Assembly: GCA_002900995.3 (NCBI GenBank)
Contig: CM035304.1
Coordinates: 4,025,322 to 4,089,321, forward strand
Source: Ganoderma boninense
Lineage: Eukaryota > Basidiomycota > Agaricomycetes > Polyporales > Polyporaceae
Direction: 5' to 3'
Length of the DNA: 64,000 nucleotides
Positions 1-11,719 of this stretch are shown here, piece after piece (the first letter of the stretch is position 1; each line of letters starts with the position of its first letter). The notes under the pieces were generated by a model. That model was not told the origin of the DNA, made no database searches, and was given only the letters and a program-made list of their open reading frames with translations. Both the position numbers and the translations under genes were made by a program.

Positions 1-1157
1 CGCCTTTTCCATCCTGCTTGGCCGCTTAGTGCGCTGTCATAGATTTTTATCGCAACGTCCAACTAGTTTGGAAGGAAGCTTACAATGACAACACGAAGTA
101 TCGGGAAAAAATTCCGGAGGATGGGCAGAAAGGGTATCTTCTCTGGGCCGTCGAATATGTCCTGGAACGCTTATCCTAGCTCGTTAGACTCACTGTCTTG
201 TTTGAGCGAATCTAACCTGTAGCCAAAGCCTGGCCAACGGTGAGCTCAGCATAATTGGCGTTCATGCAGAGGTCATACCAGCGAGTCCGATAACATCGAG
301 GGTGATCTTACTCAAGTCCTTCAGAGAATGCCGATACGAGCAACTTCGGCCCCGAGCCGATATTTTCGACATCCACGGATCGCGAAGCTGTAAGGCTTAT
401 TCTAAGGGGTCAGGACGTCGGACGAATCTGTCCAGGACGGACCTCGAGATTTTACAACAAAAATATCCGTTAACTCTCAAATTTGAGACGGCCCGAATGC
501 GGGATTCTATTGTGGAAAGTTTGGCATCTCTTCTTCATTGGCTATAAGCGATACCTTACCGATACCCTCCTCTGACGACACACCGTTCAGATAAAGCCCA
601 CCAAAGATCAACGGCGAACACGCACCTGTTGTCAATGCTGATCACCTTCTGTGAAAGGACCCCTTACAATAAGGTGAGAACGGAATGAACGATGAGGACG
701 CTACAACTTGACTAACCTCTTCCCAACATATCTGCCAAACTGCTCCGAGCCTCTTCAGGGGCGTGTGGTAGTCCGCTGAGTGGATTATGATGTGGTTCAG
801 AGCGCGAGTGTCCGTCGTGAATAGCCGAGGAGTCTAGAAGGTTGTTCGTAAGAGGATTGAGCGTTCGCCTCAAATAATATTCGCACAAAAATGCTGGTAT
901 CAACGTACGTTCAGGAACCCTCGGTACATGAAATTGGGGCCATAGCCCTCAATCCATTGGTCGGTAATCATTTCGCCATCCGAGTCGTATATGTCCTTGA
1001 GACTTCCAAAGAGCCATCCAGGACTCGGTGGCCCAGACAGGTTGAGGAGGGAAGATTGGAGCGGGGCAAGGAGATACGGGGAAAGCTTCCACATGACAGC
1101 GGCGAGGAGAGGGACGAAGGCTCCCAAGAGCCCTTGTAATATGAGCGCTACGATCAT
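1..1157 (-). pseudogene. Decayed cytochrome P450 relic (runs off the left edge)
   Basis: The first exon (about 900-1157) encodes a membrane anchor and proline-rich hinge ([18 protein letters not shown]) closely like the start of the intact P450 at 21150. Further left, pieces of later exons follow in the right order: the region before the HRQQ motif (about 715-830), the NPAFGPSQI block (about 470-510), the K/R-rich stretch near 300-450, and the block before helix I (about 60-240). Frames are broken: between 730 and 830 the first half aligns with the intact gene in one frame and the second half (SLADMLGRG) in another. The I-helix, ExxR and heme-Cys region are not in the window. It is an old paralogous copy, not an allele, because it differs much more from the intact gene than the copies at 52-54 kb do. 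Confidence 0.75.
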
Positions 1158-2341
1158 GAGAATGAATTGCGTACCAAGATGATCACACGTCCACGGTAGG
1201 ACACCTGGGGTCGCAAGTTAGGATTCCACGACCTATCTTCCACGTACTAGGTATAGTGGGGCGTTGCTGGCGCTGTGCGTCACAGCGTCCTTAGGGGAGG
1301 CGTTAGCATGAGAAGGTTCTGTCCTGAAAGCCTTATATGTCCGTTTCGAAGTTTAATTGAACTCACTGGTGTACGCCGGATTTATGTAACACAATGCTTC
1401 TCTGTCAAGGCCCGGTCACGGCGCTACCTTGATGCGATGCTTTCCGCTCCGCATTTGAGGAGGCCGTTCAGATGTCGTCTTCAACCTTAAATGCATCCAT
1501 AGGATACACGGCCTGCGACTTTATGGCCGCCTCCAATGCGTCAGATCCTGTGTCGCGCCCGATGCAAACTATTCCAAAGTAGAGTCATGATTGGCAAGGA
1601 CATGGCCAACCTGGATCGCCGCGATGCCTCGTTCAGATTGAGACCAGAGGCAAGCTGACTGTGGTGAGAGTGCTGCGCAGTCAGCGTAACTGACAGAGAT
1701 ATCCAGGCTGCCAGCCGTTCGTGATCCAGATGAAACTACTTAGTTAGGACAGCCCAAGGGCCCGCAGACTCCCAGCGGTCAGCTAGGTAGGGTTGACTGC
1801 AGCTGTCTAACCCGATAATTGGGGTGTGTGGCTGAGCTGTCGAGTGGTTTGCGTTCATCCGTAGAGGCAGGATGAATTTGACCATCAAATATCATATCTG
1901 TAGAAGGTGGAGGTCAGAATAGGAAAGTTGGGTGTGATAGGGCCAAGAAGAAGCAAGTACGCACGCAGTTTCAAGTTCCCTGACCTCGACTGTCGACCGC
2001 GCATACAGTCTATGGCACTCTAATACTGCAACTTGACGACTCCCAGGATAGTGGAGGAACTAGATTTAGAACTATCCATGGCACCGTAGAATGTCTGATG
2101 GGGTTTTAAGTAGTGGGGGTGAGGTTGGAAGGCCTGATCCTGTGGTGTAAGCTGTACAGTCACAACAATGAGAAGGCGAGTAACAATGGTCATACTTACT
2201 TCTATAGTGCATTCAATCTCCGATGATTCCACGCATTTGCACGTTATCTAATCTCTAATATATGTAAATTAATTACCGAAGCTTCACGCGAACCTTGACT
2301 TGCTCTGTCGTTTTGAGCATCCCCTTCAAATCCTTTTGACT
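1158..2341. other. Intergenic stretch without a supported gene
   Basis: About 1.2 kb between the P450 relic and DUS3. Only short open frames without family resemblance are seen on either strand. It should hold the DUS3 promoter, but I cannot point to a clear TATA element or repeat. Confidence 0.5.
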
Positions 2342-5132
2342 ATGGCGACATCGATCTTGCCTCCTGGGACTGCACCCATCAAACCAGAGTACGAATCGCC
2401 CTCGGCGCATAGGCTCCTCTCCCGAATTTGCAGTTGAACCGCCCCCGAACAGATTCCTCCTTTCGTTCCAGGCCCGCGATATCCCAGACGACGACGCAGC
2501 GGAAGGGAGCACGAGCCACTCTAATGGATGGCCGGATGCCGATACCCAGGGCGCGGAGGAACCGGGCAAGAGGCTCTCGGGCGCGCAGCGCAAAAAGCTC
2601 GCCAAGGAGGAGCGCAAGCAGAAGCGCGGGGCGAACAAAGGGAGGCGCTTTCAGAAGGTCCGCGACGAGCTGGAGCTCTGCTTTAGGGTCGCGAGTGGGA
2701 AGCAATGTGATTTTGGTGCAGGGTGCGTTGTATCTCGAGCCAGACATTGGTTGCCCACTGACCCCTGGCTGCTCTGAAGGTGCAAGTTCACGCACGATGT
2801 CTCCGCTTACCTTGCCGCCAAACCAAGAGATGTATACTTCCCGTCTGCTTCTGTGTTCACGGATGAACCGCCATTCGTCCGCCTTCCCGATGTCGAGATG
2901 GAAGAGGGCGACGCACCGAAGACTTCCCTGGATCCGAATACCACTTGTCCGCTCTTCCAGAGGACAGGCGAATGCAAGCATGGACTCAAGTGTCGCTTCC
3001 TAGGAAGTCATTCGCGCATACAAGAGGGAGGGGAACTAGAGTTGCTAGTTGATGAGGAGAGGAAAGCGCATGTAGCGGCTTTGGAGACGGAGGTGAACTT
3101 TATTGACGGGGATACACTCCGCAAAATCCGGACTAAAAAGGTAATGTTGTCGTTCGTGCGCTCTTATGTTCTGTACCTATCTTGATTACCCCTCCTGCAG
3201 TATCCACATCCTATCGCGGATGCGTACTTGCAAGAGATTAAGAACAGTGCGGAAGGGGAGAAAAACAACAAGGCGGAGAGGGCCCCGGCTGCTGCAGTCA
3301 GTGCGGAACCTCAAGATGGCTCGGTCTCTAATGCCGAGAAAACCTCAAATGATTCACCAGTAGCTGACCCAACTCCCGTGGAGGATGGTGCTGTCGATAA
3401 GTCCCAGGACGATACACCGGATGTGCCAACACGCGCTTCAGAGAAGAAGCGACTCCATTGGAAAGGCAAAACATGTCAGTCTTCAACCAGAGTCCCGCAA
3501 TAGCACTGCTCACCCCGACAACCGCAGACCTCGCACCATTGACGACTGTCGGAAACCTGGTATGTGCATCTGTTTTTTGCGCAGATGACCTGCTCATACC
3601 TCCCTCATCACAGCCGTTCCGCCGCCTATGCGTCGACTATGGTGCCGACATCACTTGTGGTGAAAGTACGTTCTCGAACCCTTCTAGGACTAGTCCATCC
3701 GCTCAACCCTATCTGCAGTGGGTCTAGCGATGTCCTTCCTGCAAGGGTCAAAGGAAGAATGGTCCCTCGTCAGGCGACATCCTTCCGAGAGGATTTTCGG
3801 CATGCAAATCGCGGGCAGCAAGCCGCAGCTGCTGGTGCCCGCCGCGGAGATCATTGGCCGCGAATGCGCGGGCAACCTCGACTTCGTCGACCTCAACTGC
3901 GGCTGCCCCATCGACCTCGTGTACAAGACGGGCAGTGGCTCCGCGCGTACGTACCTCTCCCAAACCTCTCCTGTCCGCAGTGGAATTGAAATTCAGACTA
4001 AACTAACTGCGATGCGTGCGTGACCAGTGCTCGACGCCGCAGGAAGACTGGGGAAGATCGTGGTGGGGATGAACAAGGCGCTCGGCGACATCCCCGTCAC
4101 CGTCAAACTGCGCACGGGGGTCAAGGACGGTCGCAACAACGCGCACAAGCTCATGCCCCGCATCGCCCCAGAATGGGGTGCCTCTGCGATCACGGTCCGT
4201 GTATTCCGCTACAGTGTTCCTTCTGTTTCTCGACTGAAATGCGGGGCTCCGCAGCTACACGGGCGCACACGGCAACAGCGGTACACGAAGCTCGCCGACT
4301 GGGACTACATCAAGCAGTGCGTACAGGCCGTCCGCACGCGTGAGGAAGAGGAAGACCGTGCGTCCCTTCTCTTTGCATCTGTCATTTGTCAACTTCGTGG
4401 TGTTGAGGTGCCTTCGCAGTTGCGCCGGTGCCGATATTCGGGGGCGGCGACTGCTTCTCGTCAGAGGACTACTGGCACAAGATCGACAACTACGACGTCG
4501 ACGGGATCATGATCGGTCGCGGCGCTCTCATCAAACCCTGGATCTTCACCGAAATTAAGGAGCGCAGGGAATGGGACATCTCCGCGCGAGAGCGGCTCGA
4601 GCTTATCCGCAAGGTACCGTCTCCCCACAGTTCCCCCACTCCGCGTTCCTACTCACACGCACGTCTTTCTACAGTACGCGGAGTACGGCTTGAAGTAAGT
4701 TCTCCTCTATCTGTTTCTTGTGCGAACGGAACCAGGAACGGTCTATGCTAACCCTTGACTTCTGTCCACCCAGTCACTTTGGCTCAGATACCGCTGGCGT
4801 GAACACGACCCGTCGGTACCTGTGTGAGGCCCTCTCCTTCCAGTACCGCTATATCCCGATCGGCCTTCTTGAAACGCTTCCAGCAAAGATCAATGAACGT
4901 GCGCCGTCATTCCGCGGGCGCGATGAGCTCGGTCCGTGTGAACGTTCTGCAGTTTTTTTTGCCTCGGTGCTGAAGAAAAAGCTTTTATTTCGCAGAAACG
5001 CTACTGGCGAGCGCGGACAGCCGCGACTGGGTCAAGGTCTCGGAGATGTTTCTCGGCCCTGCACCCGAGTCATGGGCTTTCACGCCGAAACACAAGAGCA
5101 ATGCCTACGGCGGCGAGGAGAGCCAAGGGTGA
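2342..5132 (+). CDS. DUS3: tRNA-dihydrouridine(47) synthase, CCCH zinc-finger type (Dus3)
   Basis: FMN-dependent reduction of uridine 47 in the variable loop of cytosolic tRNAs. The spliced product starts [14 protein letters not shown]. It has an acidic/basic linker ([19 protein letters not shown]) and two CCCH fingers ([20 protein letters not shown] and [16 protein letters not shown]), then an Ala/Glu/Pro-rich linker. The TIM-barrel synthase domain begins at [20 protein letters not shown]. The catalytic cysteine lies in [12 protein letters not shown], and [22 protein letters not shown] and [14 protein letters not shown] are diagnostic of the family. At least seven short introns are needed; one splits the first zinc finger. 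The C-terminus is GGEESQG, with the stop at 5130-5132. The join between the first coding exon (about 2342-2430) and the exon starting near 2480 is not resolved: the frames differ by one and I found no clean donor, so the first about 30 residues are uncertain. Confidence 0.9.
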
Positions 5133-5368
5133 CCGGTGGCCCCATACGCACCTCCTCGGCATCCAGTGTCCCAATTGGACAGTCCACTCCGCCGAAGGGG
5201 GAAGGCCTAGATGTGAAGCACGCTTGATTCATATACGCCACGAGCACGAACGTTGTCAGCAGTCTGTTGTATATTGATGTTGTTACAATATTGAGCTATA
5301 GCTACACCGTGCTTTCCAAGTAGACATCTACAATCTCCCCGCAGTTGAATGACGTCGAATGTGTAGGC

Positions 5369-8083
5369 TCAGTCTGTGGTATCCATCGGCTCGCCCCTCG
5401 ACTCCGGGGGCTCGACGACGTCCGACGCGATGGTCATCTCCGATGGCGTCGCGGGGAAGGTTGAGGGGGACGTCGGGGGTGAGTTTGGGTCGAAGACCTG
5501 TGCAGCAAGGTCGTCGGGGAGGTCGCGCAAGAAAGCGTGGTTGTTGTGCTTGACGGAGTTCTTCAAATTGTCGGGCCAGTTCACGTCCGCATTTTCTTCC
5601 TGCTCGGGTACGGCTTTGCTGTAGAGGAGGAAGTACGGGCCGGTGCTGAGGTGCAAACCCGTCGCATCTGCGAGAACGGTCTCTTCCGACACCTAGAGAA
5701 CACATCCTTCAGTTAGCAGAAGATAGGAAGGGATGGTAGAAGAGACAGGCCTTGGTAACACTGTAGTCGAGAGTCTTCCACCATTGGCCTTTCTGCTTGA
5801 TGTAGGAGTATAAATGGTTGCGACCGTAGAGACCGTCATGGACGAGGACGACGCGAAGGTCGTACTGCAAAAACGTTCAGCGAAATCTCAAATCTAGAAT
5901 GCCGATTGGTACGTACGCGATGCTGTTTCAACTCGGAGCAGTCAAGCTTGCCATGCGCCTCTGTCCTCTTGCTCTCGATTGCCGCATCTATCGCTGCACA
6001 ACAGAGCATCCCGATGAATGGCGGCCGCAGTCGACATCAAAACAGCCATTCTTACATTTGGCCTCCTGCTGGATCTTCCCAATGATCTTCGCGAGCCGTT
6101 TCTTGTTCGCCTTGATCTCCTGCTCACGTGCCGCATCGCCGTCGCTCTCCGCGACGTTCTCGTAGTAGTACAGACACGACTGGAGGTCCGCAAGCACGTC
6201 CTTGTCCTGTAAGCAAAGCGGACCCCGTCAGCATCGCGACGCCTCCGCACCCCACGAAATCAAACAAGACAAACGTGAAACGCACGTTGAAGTGCAGCAG
6301 CTGCTTCTTCTTCCCCTCAAGCTCCTTCACCTCCTCCCAGAGCACCCGCTGCTCCGCCCTCTTCGCGTTCGCGAGGTCGTACGACTCGCGCATGAACTGG
6401 TCCAGGTACACGCTCGCCGGGTACCTGAACGGCACGCGTTCCGCCTTCCGGCCCGCGCTCGCAGCGTCGTACGACGGCAGCGCGCTGTCGCGCACTAGCT
6501 GGAACGCGATGATGTCCGACGGCTCGAAGATGACGTGCCGCTTCGCGACGGCCTTCAGCTTCGCCGTCTCGGGCGGCGCGAACTCGGCGGCGAGCGCGGA
6601 GACGAGGTCGTTGAGATCAGGCGTGGGCCCGACGGTCACCTTGACGTAGCAGAGGTTTTCGGTGTTTGGGTCGTCCTGCGGCGCGTCGTGGTAGCCGTGC
6701 GAGAGCATCATGAGTCTGCGAATACCGATACCGGGGACAGGGTCAGTCGGACGAGACGGGCAGGGCGGGGACGAGCTGCTGGACCTTCTCTGTTCTCGCT
6801 GTGGATTGTGGCAGTTGTTGTACCGCAGCACATTCTGGACCGTGTACACGATCCGCTCGTAGAACTCTGTATGTACATCATTTAAGCAGAAGTTGGGTAG
6901 AGAGAAAGACTGCACATAGCTCACTAGATGTTACGTCGCCTAGCCGTTCGGCGGGGCTAGTCCATGGGTCAGCCGCGAGGTCACGCAGACCGTCGTCCAC
7001 GTTGAGCTCCCCAAGTACTGCTAGGTCCATATTGACCATCATCTCAGTAAGCACCCATGCTTGGCGAGCTACACAATAGCATTCTGGTTGAGATCCGCCC
7101 TAGCCAAACCACGCTATAGGTGCACGCACCGGGTCCGCTGTCGGGAAGATATATGTCCGTGCTGCCCTCCACGGCAGGTAACGGTGCCCATCGTGCCAAC
7201 GTTTGTCGGAATTGCGGGATGAACGCCAAACCGTGGATGAGCAGCGCGCGTAAACGAGGCCAGATGAGGTGGGACGAAGCGCAACAGGTCTGCTCCAGTT
7301 CTCAACACTGAAGGTTCCATTCATATCCATAGAAACAGCACTCACGTATCACCCTTGCGCAACTTCTCCTCCAGCGGGAGCTCCTCGAATGTGTCTTCGC
7401 CCATATTATACGACAAACTCGCCTCGATCGCGCGGCTCATCGCCTGGTCGTCCTGCGACATCCCGCTCGGCGCGCCCGCCTCTACCTGAGACCGTACATG
7501 GACGGTCGTCTCAGCCACAGCACAACGACAGCACCGCGCACGAGCAAGGGAAAGACACGCACATTCGAGGAGACCATGGCCCAGTTGGGATCCGGGGCCC
7601 GATTACTCGGCCCAAACGTCGTAGTGCTGCCCTGGTCCTCCAACGACGCCTGCAGCGCGCGCGCGAGCTCCTTGTCGTCGTCTTCCCTCGTCAGGTCGAT
7701 CACCGCCTTCTCCGGCCGCGACGCTGCCAAATCCCCGCCGCGCACAGTCAACGTTCAGCCAGCCATCCGGCGTCCGCCCCATCCGCACGCGAGCACCAAA
7801 GCACAGGGAAGGGGGAGGACTTACGGGGTGGGGTGCGCGGGCCGGACACGGGGGTGTCGAGCGGCTCGAGGTTGGGCAGGTCCGCGTAGATGTTTGTGTT
7901 GGCGGTGTCGGACGTGTCGGCGGTCACGAGGAGCGCGTTCGCAGCCTTGTCCATGTCCCCGCCCTGCTCGCGGAGGAGCGCGAGGGCGACGTCTGCGTCG
8001 ATCGTGCCGCCCATCATCCCGCGGAGTATGTCCAGCTTCGCGATCTCCTGGGGAGTGGCCGGCGTCGGTCTTGTTTCGACCAT
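5369..8083 (-). CDS. Ubiquitin-specific protease relative with UBA-like and UIM motifs (USP25/28/Ubp2 type)
   Basis: Read from 8083 leftwards. The N-terminus (MVETRPTPATPQEIAKLDIL) contains a UBA-like helical region, ending near residue 45 at DMDKAANALLV. A ubiquitin-interacting motif follows (DDDKELARALQASLEDQG), and probably a second one (AMSRAIEASLSY). The USP fold begins around TPVALRPTSSGLVYA and LLIHGLAFIPQFRQTLA. The C-terminal catalytic half includes LYGRNHLYSYI (His box), WWKTLDYSVTKV and LHLSTGPYFLLYSK. A coiled coil (KRAEQRVLWEEVKELEGKKK) lies between, as in USP25/28. Known role of the family: removal of ubiquitin from proteins. I see no NxxxTCY-type Cys box where it should be, and the frame shifts near 7255, so activity is doubtful. 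I chose the ATG at 8083 because the frame upstream lacks conserved sequence. Confidence 0.72.
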
Positions 8084-8993
8084 GGTCTGTTGGAGGGAGA
8101 GGGAGGTGGAGGGACCTGGGATACGGATATGAATGAGAGGCAAGGAGGAGGGTGTATGCGCGGCTACTCACAGAGTTTGTCGCAATAGGATCACGCTAAC
8201 GATGTAGGGTTACTTTCTTCAGCTGCAGGCGGACGAACCCTAACGTTCAGGATAAAGTTCCGTGGGGAACAGAGACCGGGCGTTATACATACGTCCAGTG
8301 GCAAAGTACTATCGAACCCCAAGCCCTGAGTACCGCAGCAAATCTAGAAGTAATCGAGCAAGTTTACAGCAAGCAAGATGTAGTGTTTCAGATAGAAAGC
8401 GAGTCTATCGAGGAGAGGAGAGGATACACAGTCTACAACAAGCGGCGGAGCGAACTTTGAAGACCCTCAGCGCGATTCAGCATCAGTGAATATTCCCTCT
8501 CTGTAGACGCGCACCACGTTGAGCTTGAACGTTTGAACGCCTGGAATGCCGTTGTGAACGCAGCCCACCGGTCGATGCCATAAACCTGCTCCGACACTCT
8601 GAATAGCGCAATAAAAAGCATTCATCTAACCCCATCTGGTCTCCGTATCTGATTTGTGTCGTAAATTATAATTACATGGAGGAATGAAGTTAAAGTGTAG
8701 ATCCCTCGTGTGTGTGGCTGCCGTCTCCGACCCACCGCCCACCAATAACCGAACAATATACTAGGGTATATCTACAGAACGAAGCGCAAGCAAACGCAAG
8801 CCCGACCGGCCAGCCACGTCTAGTACCAATGCCAGTAGTATGTGGCACCGGGCACACCCACCGTCGTGACGACGAGAGCGACAGACGGTGGTGGCCACAG
8901 TGCGGTCAATGCCGTAAGGACGGCACCTGCCGCGAAGGAATACTGCAGGAATGAGCAGAGGTCATGGTCATGATTGTGACGTGGACTGGTCGT
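8084..8993. other. Intergenic stretch between two same-strand genes
   Basis: Upstream region of the ubiquitin protease gene and downstream region of LCB2, both on the minus strand. No coding potential with recognisable similarity, no RNA gene and no repeat noticed. Confidence 0.5.
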
Positions 8994-11190
8994 TCAAGGG
9001 CATTCAGGCATCCGCACGAGCTCGACCGCGCGGTTGATGATCTCCTCCACAGGGCCACCGCTCGCCCTCGGCCTGCTTGAGGTCGAGCAGGTCGCCGATC
9101 TCGTCGCACGCGCGCAGCAGCTCGTCGATGTCCTCCTTCGTGTGTGCCGCCGACAGGCAGAACCGGACGCGAGACGTGACAAGGGGCGTGGCGGGGTAAG
9201 CGACGACGACGACAACGATTGGTGTCGCGCGAGTACGCATCATCCGGCTGAACACAGCCATCTTGCCCGGGTTGAAGAGCAGGAGCGGGATAACGGGAGA
9301 GTCGTCGTGGCCGTATGTGATGAAACCGAGCTTGCGCAGGCCACGGTTCAAGAACCGCGAGTTGAACGCGAGTCGCCGAAGGCGTACTTTCCCATCCGAG
9401 CCGTCGACCATCGTTGAGGAAAGGGGCATCCAGGCGGGAAGGGCCGACGCGGGGACGGTGCCGGGGATGATGTCACATTCGGAGATGACAGGGGTGTGTT
9501 CGGAGGAACGGAGAAGGGCGAGGGTCGGGGAGGCCGGCTTCTCTGCGGGAAGAGTGATACCCATGATGGACGCCATGCTAGCGATGATTTGCACAAGGAC
9601 GGGAGGAGTCATCGCCTCCGTGTACGTCCCGGAATGGCCGTGGATCCTGAGGCGGTCGATGATCTGCTTGCTGCCGGCGATATACCCACCAGCAGCACCG
9701 AAGGACTTCGTGAAGGTCCCCATGAGAATGTCGACATCCTTGACGTCGATGCCGAAGTAGTCCGTAACACCACGACCACGAGGACCCATAGCTCCAACCG
9801 AGTGCGCCTCGTCGACGAATACGTAGAACTGTATGTGTATGTAACAAAAGTGGCAATCAGATTCCCGCATTGGACCAAGAACAAAACTCAACACACCTTG
9901 TACTTCTTCTTCAGCTCCATGATGACGGGCAGGTTGGCCAAGGTACCCTCCATCGAGTACAGTCCCTCAACGATGAGCAGGATCTTCTTCCATGGGCGGT
10001 GCGTCTTCGGCTGACCCTGGCTGATGACTTCGCGCAGCAGGTTCTCGAGCGCCTTCATGTCGTTGTGCTTGAACATCCGCACGTTCGCCCCGCTGAGACG
10101 GCATCCGAACCGAATCGAAGCATGGTTCAGCTCGTCAGAGATAACAAGACAGCCCTTGCCCACTAGCCCAGGAATAATCGTGGAGTTCGTGGCAAAGCCC
10201 ATGGAGCTGATGAGCGCATCCTCCATTCCCAAGAACCGCGATACGAGCGCTTCCGCCTGGAGGTGCAGGTCCTGCGTGCCGCCCTCAAGCCGGGGGCCGC
10301 CGCCCGAAACGCCGTACTTCTCCAAGCCGGCCTCGACCGCTGTCGAGCACGCGCCCTTGCCCTGCGCGAACCCAAGGTAGTTGTACGACGAGATATTGAG
10401 CGCGCGAGTCCGGGTGCCGGTGGGTACCATGGTTTTGTTATAGTCGGGGGAATAGCGGTCGAGAAGAAGGATGGTGCGGCCAGGGACGCCGGTGACAGGG
10501 TGGGAGAAGCAGTCGTCGATGCGGAGCTTGAGGCGACGCGTGTAGAACGAGTCGAAGTCCGAGTTGAGCGCGGCGTATCCCTGCAACGCAAATGCACGGA
10601 CAACCCGCGTTCGTCGTCGGCGCCTGACCACGTAGCACGCACAGAACGCGAAAACGACCACTCACGTTCCATGGCAGGAGGTGCCTGTAGCTTGCGGCGC
10701 GGAAGCGCTTACCGACGAAGTCACGGAGGTGGCCCAGACAGATGACGATGATGTAGCTGATGTACGTCGTCAGGAGGATGTAGTACGGCGGGTCCCGTTC
10801 TGGGATGCTCTTGTACGCGGTGCCAGCGCGGTGCTGGGACGTGTAGCGGTAGTCCTCGTTCGCGCAGTGCCCGAACTCCGAGTGCACAGTGGTAAACACC
10901 TGGTCTGACGTGGGGGGAACACGGGGGTAGGACAAGCCATCAGTGAAGTCGTCAGCGGTCTCCTCCAAGACGGTATCCTCGGAGCTGGAGGTGATGGAGG
11001 ATGATAATGAGAGGGCGGGCGTCGACGTGGGGGTCGCGCCGTGTGCGCGGGCACGCGCGTCGGCCACAGACACAGCGGACAGATAGGAGGCCGCGGTGGG
11101 CAGCCCCGACATGGACTTCTTCTTTTTCTTGAAGATGGACTGGGTCGGTGCCGCCGGGTTGAGGGCGATGGGGGACGGGTGAGAGGGCAT
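8994..11190 (-). CDS. LCB2: Serine palmitoyltransferase subunit 2 (Lcb2)
   Basis: PLP-dependent alpha-oxoamine synthase subunit that, with Lcb1, condenses serine and palmitoyl-CoA in the ER, the first step of sphingolipid synthesis. The start is MPSHPSPIALNPAAP at 11190. A Lys-rich patch and Ser/Thr-rich tail precede a transmembrane segment (YYILLTTYISYIIVICLGHL). The catalytic domain runs from LNISSYNYLGFAQG through VSGGGPRLEGGTQDLH, the substrate/PLP site VFVDEAHSVGAMGP and the Schiff-base lysine in GTFTKSFGAAGGYIAG. Three exons are clear. The last residues appear frameshifted near 9054: read as is, the tail becomes ERWPCGGDHQPRG and ends near 9004; dropping one base of CCC restores PVEEIINRAVELV, the tail expected in the family, ending at 8994. 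Confidence 0.93.
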
Positions 11191-11290
11191 GGCCGGCGTG
11201 ATGGACGACGGCCGCGGAGAAAAGAGGATGAGAGGGAGAGGAGGTGAACGTCGACGGGGGCCGAAGGGGAGACGATGTCGGCCGCCGGGC

Positions 11291-11303
11291 GGGTATATTA
11301 AAT
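11291..11303 (-). promoter_or_regulatory. TATA-like element of LCB2
   Basis: On the minus strand the sequence reads CTATTTAATATACC, about 100 nt upstream of the LCB2 start codon. It lies in an otherwise GC-rich region and fits a fungal core promoter by position and composition. This is inference from sequence only. Confidence 0.45.
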
Positions 11304-11719
11304 AGGGAGCGTGCCGATGAGCGCGGAGCTGCAAGGGTGGAAACAAATATGAAGACCCGAGTGGCTGGCCGATGCCGGCGCGCCTATCGGAAGTCGAAAT
11401 GGAACAGCAGCCTCTGGCCGACGCAGGCTGCACGGAGCAGGACGGGTGGACCAGGCTTAGACGAGGAAACAAGGTTGGATTCTCCACTCCTCCCCAGTCC
11501 TTTTTATACACCCACTGCACTACGCCAGGCTAGCAGAGGCACTGCTTGGGTCACCGGGAGTGATGGCCCCCCGATATTTTTATATCACACGTCTAGGCTC
11601 TGATTATGGGTAGGTGGTATCAAGGAGGCACGGTACAGTAGAACCCCAACGTCAAGTGTCATGCATTTCATATCCATCATCTATATGCTCTCGAGGTCAT
11701 CGCCAATCGTCCTTCGTCG

